15,147 nucleotides of DNA from Cylindrotheca closterium (Eukaryota; Bacillariophyta; Bacillariophyceae; Bacillariales; Bacillariaceae): NCBI GenBank assembly GCA_933822405.4, contig CAKOGP040001875.1, positions 1 through 15,147 of the forward strand, written 5' to 3'. This document shows, piece by piece, positions 15,009-15,147 of this stretch (position 1 is its first letter; each line of letters opens with the position of its first letter). Below the pieces are notes generated by a model. It ran no database searches. It worked only from the letters and a program-made list of their open reading frames with translations, and was not told the DNA's origin. Made by a program: the position numbers and the translations under genes.

Positions 15009-15147
15009 ATGGCCGCTGCAAGAATCGCATGGAGAAACTACATACGAGATGTTCTCGATTTCTCTCAGGATGAGGCACAAGAGATTGTTATTGAACAGGG
15101 CTTCAGTTCCCCTGCTTTCTTTGCCCGCTCGACGCGCGAAAATATTG
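15009..15147 (+). CDS. Start of a gag-like protein (partial, runs off the window)
   Basis: An ATG at 15009 (ACGATGGCC, a good context) opens a frame that stays open for 46 codons to the window end. It begins MAARIAWRNYIRDVLDFSQD and goes on EAQEIVIEQGFSSPAFFARS. The pattern of a short helix, xxLGFSxxEAxxxxxQGxxSxxxF, resembles the small helical N-terminal domain I recall from gag proteins of copia-type retroelements in diatoms. It would therefore start a second, perhaps younger retroelement, which may also explain why the older copia remnant stops at about 14455. The short length makes this uncertain; a host gene with a SAM-like helical domain is an alternative. The 3' end is beyond the window. 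Confidence 0.45.
   Translation, partial: MAAARIAWRNYIRDVLDFSQDEAQEIVIEQGFSSPAFFARSTRENI

Overview
The window looks like a repeat-rich stretch of a eukaryotic algal genome, most likely a diatom or a related stramenopile. The reasons are: an intron-free nuclear-type gene with an A/C-rich leader; several decayed transposable elements whose proteins resemble retroelement families I associate with diatoms; no bacterial-style operons; and no rRNA or tRNA genes that I can see. The taxon is inferred from recognised protein families, not from a marker gene.

Layout. Bases 1-231 are the end of a DNA transposon on the minus strand. Bases 232-2100 are non-coding or weakly coding DNA with short repeats, CACGTG boxes and the probable promoter of the next gene. 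Bases 2121-4472 hold the only long intact gene: a 783-residue P-loop NTPase that resembles the ATPase/nuclease proteins of the Crinkler (CRN) type. Bases 4473-7310 carry decayed coding remnants: an elongation-factor-Ts-like pseudogene (minus), a reverse-transcriptase-like remnant (minus), the C-terminal end of a PIF/Harbinger-like transposase (plus) and a coiled-coil-like remnant (minus).

From about 7538 to 14455 there is a Ty1/copia-type retrotransposon on the plus strand, in the order gag, protease, integrase, chromodomain-like linker, start of reverse transcriptase. It is broken by many stops and frameshifts and loses the reverse transcriptase catalytic core and RNase H. Its integrase is split at 10167/13275 by a 3105-bp DNA transposon (10169-13273). 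That element has 17-bp terminal inverted repeats and a TA target duplication. Removing it with one TA joins the two halves of the integrase in frame, which fixes the boundaries to the base. The 231 bp at the left edge of the window are a second, inverted copy of the same transposon end, about 96% identical.

After the copia remnant ends, a small minus-strand ORF of unknown meaning is followed by a TATA-box region and the start of a new plus-strand coding region (15009 to the window end) that resembles the gag N-terminus of another retroelement.

The genes do not form a pathway. The picture is one probable functional gene, itself from a family known for transposon links, inside a nest of successive insertions. 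No clearly new system is proven. The best leads are the CRN-like NTPase/nuclease gene and the newly delimited TA-flanked transposon, whose transposase I could not identify.
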